A stretch of 49,400 nt of DNA from an uncultured Oscillospiraceae bacterium (lineage in GTDB: Bacteria > Bacillota > Clostridia > Oscillospirales > Acutalibacteraceae). Below are positions 45,658 through 49,400 of the stretch, in pieces. The notes below the pieces were generated by a model, which did no database searches, was not told the DNA's origin, and saw only the letters and a program-made list of their open reading frames with translations. Each line of letters opens with the position of its first letter. The stretch's first letter is position 1. A program made the translations under genes and the position numbers. The stretch is from assembly GCA_949289045.1 (NCBI GenBank), contig CASEMN010000015.1, positions 1 through 49,400 of the forward strand, written 5' to 3'.

Positions 45658-45696
45658 TTAACAAAGGGTTAACATACATTTACCGAGGGCTTAAAA
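45658..45696 (+). promoter_or_regulatory. Pho-box-like array of four 11-bp-spaced direct repeats
   Basis: TTAACA (45658), TTAACA (45669), TTACCG (45680) and TTAAAA (45691), each separated by exactly five bases. This is the geometry bound by PhoP/OmpR-family response regulators (TTAACA-type boxes, 11-bp period). It lies between gtrA (-) and mmcQ (+), upstream of the mmcQ promoter. Confidence 0.6.
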
Positions 45697-45738
45697 TCAC
45701 TCTTCCGGAGCGTGTTTTTAATATCGTTTTAAACTTTG

Positions 45739-45767
45739 TTGACGGTCATTATCAGCAGCTATATAAT
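45739..45767 (+). promoter_or_regulatory. Promoter of the MmcQ-type gene
   Basis: TTGACG (45739-45744), 17-bp spacer, TATAAT (45762-45767). Confidence 0.75.
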
Positions 45768-45819
45768 TGAATAAGATAAAAGCAAAAGATTTTAACGCTT
45801 TTCGGTTATGAGGTAAAAT

Positions 45820-46200
45820 ATGAAAACGGAAGAAATTATCGAATATTGCCTGAAGAAAAACGGTGCCTATGAGGATCATCCCTTTGGACCGAAATCCACA
45901 ATCATTAAGGTTGAAAAGAAAATTTTTGCTCAGTTTTTTACGCTAAAGGGAGTAGAGTGTGCAACATTCAACTGCGATGCAATGACAGGAGAATTTTACC
46001 GCAGCCTTTATCCGGGGGTTATAGTAAGGGGATACCATTGCCCGCCTGTGCAGCAGCCGTATTTTAACACTCTGCCTCTTGAAGGTGAGGTTCCTGACGA
46101 GCTTATTTTTGAAATGGCGGATAACAGTTATAAAACGGTGGTAGGAAAGCTGCCAAAATATTTACAGAAAAAACTTCAGGATAAAAATGAATCGGAGTAA
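45820..46200 (+). CDS. MmcQ/YjbR-family protein
   Basis: 126 residues. Family pattern EDHPFGPKSTIIKVEKKIFAQ (broken in two strands), FNCDAM, PGVIVRGYHCPPVQQPYFNTL and the C-terminal SYKTVVGKLPKYLQ. The fold is a CyaY-like alpha/beta sandwich thought to bind DNA; no precise role is known. Own promoter and terminator, so monocistronic. Confidence 0.9.
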   Translation: MKTEEIIEYCLKKNGAYEDHPFGPKSTIIKVEKKIFAQFFTLKGVECATFNCDAMTGEFYRSLYPGVIVRGYHCPPVQQPYFNTLPLEGEVPDELIFEMADNSYKTVVGKLPKYLQKKLQDKNESE

Positions 46201-46205
46201 AAGTA

Positions 46206-46246
46206 AAAGCAGCGGACGCACTTTATGAATCGTCTGCTGCTTTCTC
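46206..46246 (+). terminator. Terminator of the MmcQ-type gene
   Basis: AAAGCAGCGGACG (46206-46218) pairs with CGTCTGCTGCTTT (46231-46243) with one wobble. Confidence 0.8.
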
Positions 46247-46303
46247 TAAAATATATAAAAATGCTTAAATATACTTTTTGATTGCTTGAATTATTGTTGC
46301 TTA

Positions 46304-46332
46304 TTGACATAACAAAAGATAAATTTTATAAT
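46304..46332 (+). promoter_or_regulatory. Perfect consensus sigma-A promoter
   Basis: TTGACA (46304-46309), exactly 17 bp, TATAAT (46327-46332). One of the strongest promoters in the window; it drives the exported endonuclease/phosphatase-fold gene. Confidence 0.9.
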
Positions 46333-46365
46333 CCCTTACAATAAAAAGGAAGGGATAGGATTATA

Positions 46366-47319
46366 TTGAAAGCTAAAACGAAAAAATTTTTGATTCCGAT
46401 TTTTACCGTCGCCGTTACTGCTGCCGTTGCTGTGACTGCTTACTTTCCTGTTTCATCTGCAATTCGTACCGATTTAAGCGGACAATCTCTGTCATCCGAA
46501 TTTACAAAGGGGATAGAGCAGTCCGGCGGTTTTGAGCTTACCGACGGCGCCGATATAAGAATAATGTCTGCCAATATTCTTGTACGCTATAAAGGCTGGG
46601 GCGGTACGCCTGTAAAATCCAGAGCGCTGATGTTTGCGGAAGTTTTAAATAAATATAAGCCCGATGTGGCGGCAATTCAGGAAGCTTGCAGCGACTGGCA
46701 CAAATGCATTGAAAAAACTGTAGGAGATACATATGAATTTGTGCAGCCACGCTTCGATTTGTTTAGAACCAGTTTAACTACAATGATCTACAATAAAAAT
46801 ACTCTTAATTTAGTAGATAGCGGACGAGTAAAATATTCTCAGGGCGATGGTCCCCAGCACAGAGCTATTACCTGGGCTGTATTTGAAACCAAGGAAGACG
46901 GAAAGCGTTTTGCCGCAATTTCTACTCACTTTGATCTTCTGCGTCTTAAAGATACTGAAAAGGAATACGATATAATTTTCAGTCAGGCCGAGGAGCTTTT
47001 CGCCTTTATTGATGAACTTTCGGAAAAATATGATTGCTCTGTTTTTTCTGCCGGAGATTATAACGCCTGTGAAACTCAAGGAGATATAGGAGAAGCGGCA
47101 GGAGTGCTTATATATGAAAAGGTAGCGGAAAAACTTAGCGATGTTAAATATATGACCGAAAACAGGATATACGGTAGTGAGATAGGAGAAAAGGACCCCT
47201 GCTGGGAGCATATTTTCCTTTCAGGAAACGCAGAAATAAAAGCTTTTCGAATTCTCTCCGATTCTTATCTTTCACCCCTTTCCGACCATTATCCGATTTA
47301 CGCAGATATTTCCCTATAA
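46366..47319 (+). CDS. Exported endonuclease/exonuclease/phosphatase-family protein
   Basis: 317 residues starting with TTG 46366 (AGGA upstream; no ATG fits). An uncleaved signal anchor or signal peptide (KFLIPIFTVAVTAAVAVTAY) is followed by the DNase-I/sphingomyelinase-like fold: IRIMSANI, AIQEACSDWHKC (metal Glu), STHFDLL, SAGDYNACETQ and the terminal LSPLSDHYPIYADI (catalytic Asp-His). It should act outside the membrane as a phosphodiesterase or nuclease. Driven by a consensus promoter, closed by a hairpin terminator. Confidence 0.88.
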   Translation: MKAKTKKFLIPIFTVAVTAAVAVTAYFPVSSAIRTDLSGQSLSSEFTKGIEQSGGFELTDGADIRIMSANILVRYKGWGGTPVKSRALMFAEVLNKYKPDVAAIQEACSDWHKCIEKTVGDTYEFVQPRFDLFRTSLTTMIYNKNTLNLVDSGRVKYSQGDGPQHRAITWAVFETKEDGKRFAAISTHFDLLRLKDTEKEYDIIFSQAEELFAFIDELSEKYDCSVFSAGDYNACETQGDIGEAAGVLIYEKVAEKLSDVKYMTENRIYGSEIGEKDPCWEHIFLSGNAEIKAFRILSDSYLSPLSDHYPIYADISL

Positions 47320-47324
47320 AAAAT

Positions 47325-47351
47325 GGACTTCCGCAATTTAAGCGGAAGCCC
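47325..47351. terminator. Bidirectional terminator
   Basis: GGACTTCCGC (47325-47334) pairs with GCGGAAGCCC (47342-47351) with one wobble. The T-run ATTTTTT is on the minus strand side, so it also ends the small peptide gene. Confidence 0.75.
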
Positions 47352-47369
47352 ATTTAAATTTGAAAAAAA

Positions 47370-47486
47370 TTAGCCGAGGATTCCAAGAATGCCGTCAAAT
47401 ACGGTAGAAACGATCTTCTGAGCTGTTTCACCGGCACCTGCTGTTGCAAGGATTTCCTCTACAAGTGAAAAAATAGAACTAAGCAT
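47370..47486 (-). CDS. 38-residue amphipathic peptide, PSM-beta-like
   Basis: ATG 47486 is preceded by GGGAGGAT with seven bases of spacing, a stronger SD than most genes here, and the frame ends just before a terminator. The peptide begins MLSSIFSLVEEILATAGAG, has the C-terminal KIVSTVFDGILGILG, no Cys, and net negative charge. Size, charge and the ending (compare SIVSIVENGVGLLGKLFG of staphylococcal PSM-beta) resemble beta-class phenol-soluble modulins/haemolytic peptides. No exporter is adjacent. It could also be a leaderless bacteriocin or a small membrane toxin. Gene reality is well supported; function is inference. Confidence 0.7.
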   Translation of the reverse strand: MLSSIFSLVEEILATAGAGETAQKIVSTVFDGILGILG

Positions 47487-47901
47487 TTTATATCCTCCCG
47501 TTTTTAAATTTGAAAACTTAAATACCACACAACAATTATGTAAAACGTGCAATATTTTTAAATTTTCTTCGGTATTTTTATTATATTTGATGATTGATTG
47601 GAATTTGTTAACAAACTGTTAACAAGATGCGTTTTTTCGATATAATTAATAAACTTTTTATAAATCACAATGAATCTATTAATTATATAATTATTATACG
47701 GAAAAATGAGCTTTTTGCATTAAAATTTAAAATCTTATTTATCTTTATTTGATTAAACCAAAATTATCGGAAACTGTCCTTGTATATGAAAAACTTAATT
47801 TCTTTACAATTCTATTCCCGTAATTTATAATTATACCGTTATATTAGTGATTTTAAGCGGCCTGTTGCCGCCGGACAGATATTAAGGAAAGAAGTGATTA
47901 A
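47487..47901. other. AT-rich intergenic region, 415 bp
   Basis: No gene seen. It carries a minus-strand TATAAT (47585-47580) for the small peptide, the TTAACA repeat at 47608-47624, a plus-strand TATAAT at 47641-47646, and long A/T tracts before rarA. Confidence 0.6.
47608..47624. promoter_or_regulatory. TTAACA-N5-TTAACA direct repeat upstream of the small peptide
   Basis: Two exact TTAACA boxes (47608-47613, 47619-47624) spaced by five bases. They are partly palindromic (TTGTTAACAA), so they read similarly on the minus strand, where they lie 22 bp upstream of the peptide's TATAAT in place of a -35 box. The same motif type forms a four-box array at 45658. Confidence 0.5.
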
Positions 47902-49176
47902 ATGTCGGCGCCTCTTGCGGACAGAATTCGCCCAACCTCTCTCGATGAAATTGTGGGACAGGAGCATTTGCTGGGAAAAGGTAAGGCTTTAAGAAATATA
48001 ATAGAATCCGGTCAGCTTCCAAATCTTGTTTTTTATGGGCCTTCCGGCAGCGGAAAAACCACTCTTGCAAGAATCATTGCCGCAAAAACCAACCGCAAGC
48101 TGCATAAGCTTAACGGAACCAATGCTTCAACGGCAGATATCAAAGCCATTGTTTCGGAGCTGGACACCTTTGCCGCCCCTAACGGAATTTTGCTTTATCT
48201 TGACGAGATACAGTATTTCAATAAAAAGCAGCAGCAGTCTTTGCTTGAGTATATCGAAAACGGAAAAATAACCCTTATTGCATCCACTACGGAAAACCCA
48301 TATTTTTATGTTTACAGCGCTGTGCTCAGTCGTTCAACAGTGTTTGAGTTCAAGGCGATCAAAGCCGAGGATGTAATCCCGGCAGTGGAGCGAGGCTTTG
48401 AATTTCTCCGCAATGAACGTGACGAAGAAATAATTGTGGAGGATGGAGTTTCAAAGCATATAGCCTATGCCTGCGGCGGAGATGTGAGAAAGGCCATGAA
48501 TACAGTTGAACTTTGTACTTTGGCATCACCCATTGACGGCTCAGGCAGAAGATACGTAACTCTTGAAATCGCAAAGCAGCTTTCCCAGCGAAGCTCCATG
48601 AGGTACGATAAAGATTCCGATGAGCATTACGACGTTATTTCCGCTTTTCAGAAATCCATGCGTGGCTCAGACCCGGACGCTGCAATCCATTATCTTGCAA
48701 GACTTCTTGAGGGCGGGGACCTGGCAAGTGCATGCCGCCGTCTTATGGTTTGTGCCTGTGAAGATGTTGGTCTTGCATATCCCATGATTATCCCAATTGT
48801 AAAGGCTGCCGTAGACGCTGCTTTGCAGGTGGGACTTCCGGAGGCACGGATTCCTCTTGCAGATGCGGTTATTCTTGTTTGCAACAGCCCAAAATCAAAC
48901 TCGGCATATGTGGCTCTTGATAAAGCTTTAGATGACATTAAAAAAGGTCATTCCGGTCCGATTCCCCGTCGGCTTCAGAACAAACACTTTGACGGAGAAG
49001 ATAACCAAAACAAGGGACAGTTTTATATTTACCCCCAGGATTGCCCAAACCACTGGGTAGAACAGCAGTATCTGCCCGACGCCATAAAGGACAGAAAGTA
49101 TTACGAATTCGGCGACAACAAAAATGAGCAGGCTGCAAAGGAATACTGGCAGCGGATAAAGGGAAAGAAGCTGTAA
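47902..49176 (+). CDS. rarA: Replication-associated recombination protein RarA (MgsA)
   Basis: 424 residues. Clamp-loader-like AAA+ ATPase acting at stalled forks. N-terminal LADRIRPTSLDEIVGQEHLLG, Walker A GPSGSGKTT near residue 50, Walker B LLYLDEIQYFNK, sensor ASTTENPYF, and the C-terminal tetramerisation domain with RRLMVCACEDVGLAYP and the conserved PIPRRLQN. Length and the RPTSLDEIVGQ start are typical. AAGGAA/GAAGTG precedes ATG 47902. Confidence 0.95.
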   Translation: MSAPLADRIRPTSLDEIVGQEHLLGKGKALRNIIESGQLPNLVFYGPSGSGKTTLARIIAAKTNRKLHKLNGTNASTADIKAIVSELDTFAAPNGILLYLDEIQYFNKKQQQSLLEYIENGKITLIASTTENPYFYVYSAVLSRSTVFEFKAIKAEDVIPAVERGFEFLRNERDEEIIVEDGVSKHIAYACGGDVRKAMNTVELCTLASPIDGSGRRYVTLEIAKQLSQRSSMRYDKDSDEHYDVISAFQKSMRGSDPDAAIHYLARLLEGGDLASACRRLMVCACEDVGLAYPMIIPIVKAAVDAALQVGLPEARIPLADAVILVCNSPKSNSAYVALDKALDDIKKGHSGPIPRRLQNKHFDGEDNQNKGQFYIYPQDCPNHWVEQQYLPDAIKDRKYYEFGDNKNEQAAKEYWQRIKGKKL

Positions 49177-49308
49177 AGAGAAAAAATTATAAGATAAACA
49201 TTCCGGAATCACCATATATTTGGGATTTATTGCGGCAGCATTTTCGCCAGCGTTTACCAGATTCACGATAAAGTTAATATTGAAAAATAAAACCGCCTGA
49301 GTTTGAAG

Positions 49309-49400
49309 TGAACCCCAAAGTTTAGACAAAAAAATATTAACAAGTAAGAGAATGAGTTCGGAACTTAACCGGGCTCATTTTCAGTTTAGAAACAATTCTT
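49309..49400 (+). mobile_element. Possible IS3-type left end entering the window
   Basis: TGAACCCCAAAGTTTAGACA (49309-49328) followed by an A-run looks like the terminal repeat of IS3/IS150-group elements. A hairpin AATGAG-TT-CGG with CCG-GG-CTCATT (49351-49379) follows. The transposase would lie beyond the right edge, so this cannot be confirmed here. The rest of 49177-49308 holds no gene. Confidence 0.3.

Overview
The window looks like chromosomal DNA from an anaerobic, gut-type Firmicute of the class Clostridia, probably Oscillospirales/Ruminococcaceae-like. This rests on four things: the mnmE-mnmG-rsmG-noc-parA-parB-serS block with B. subtilis-type parS sites, AAGGAG-type ribosome binding sites throughout, oxygen-sensitive 2-hydroxyacyl-CoA dehydratase components, and several intracellular glycosidases (GH2, GH3, GH13). 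No rRNA, tRNA, CRISPR array or complete transposase gene was recognised. The species assignment is inference; the gene families are read directly from the proteins.

Layout. 0.1-4.4 kb: an NSS sodium symporter (-) divergent from a GH3 beta-glucosidase (+). 4.8-14.2 kb: the replication-origin-proximal chromosome segregation block, with one parS inside rsmG and one upstream of parA. It is interrupted between noc and parA by about 1.3 kb of repeat DNA. 14.5-18 kb: a large GH2 beta-galactosidase. 18-23.8 kb: small regulatory and membrane genes (two XRE regulators, a SLOG protein, an EamA transporter, a zinc-ribbon membrane protein, a hemolysin III homologue). 23.8-31.3 kb, minus strand: a two-gene HgdB/HgdC-type reductase-activator pair, then a Tet/EF-G-like GTPase translationally overlapped with a GH13 alpha-glucosidase. 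31.4-36.5 kb: YcxB-like protein, ZIP transporter, SGNH hydrolase, MIF-like protein, an unrecognised three-gene operon, and a phosphodiesterase. 36.6-41.5 kb: two TrkA-type NAD-binding proteins, a two-gene SufC-SufB module with a structured leader, and a large membrane protein. 41.6-43.2 kb: a second SLOG protein and an alternating XRE-RHH-XRE-RHH regulator cassette. 43.3-49.2 kb: an MBL-HAD-GtrA operon, a MmcQ-type protein, an exported endonuclease/phosphatase-fold protein, a 38-residue amphipathic peptide resembling beta-class phenol-soluble modulins, and rarA.

How it fits together. mnmE/mnmG modify tRNA wobble uridines and rsmG methylates 16S rRNA. ParA, ParB, Noc and parS organise the origin region. 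The three glycosidases and the alpha-1,6-type GH13 suggest scavenging of oligosaccharides taken up into the cell. Iron-linked functions cluster at 36-40 kb (Fur-like box, SufCB).

The most unusual signals are these. (1) An interspersed family of about 65-bp repeat units forms seven intergenic clusters, and its central palindrome changes sequence from copy to copy while the two arms keep matching each other. (2) A perfect 12-bp inverted repeat buries the noc ribosome binding site. (3) The PSM-beta-like peptide gene lies beside a TTAACA-N5-TTAACA direct repeat, and a four-box array of the same type lies upstream of mmcQ. (4) The XRE/RHH cassette. (5) A 683-bp element with hairpin inverted ends has a second, reversed partial copy 16 kb away.
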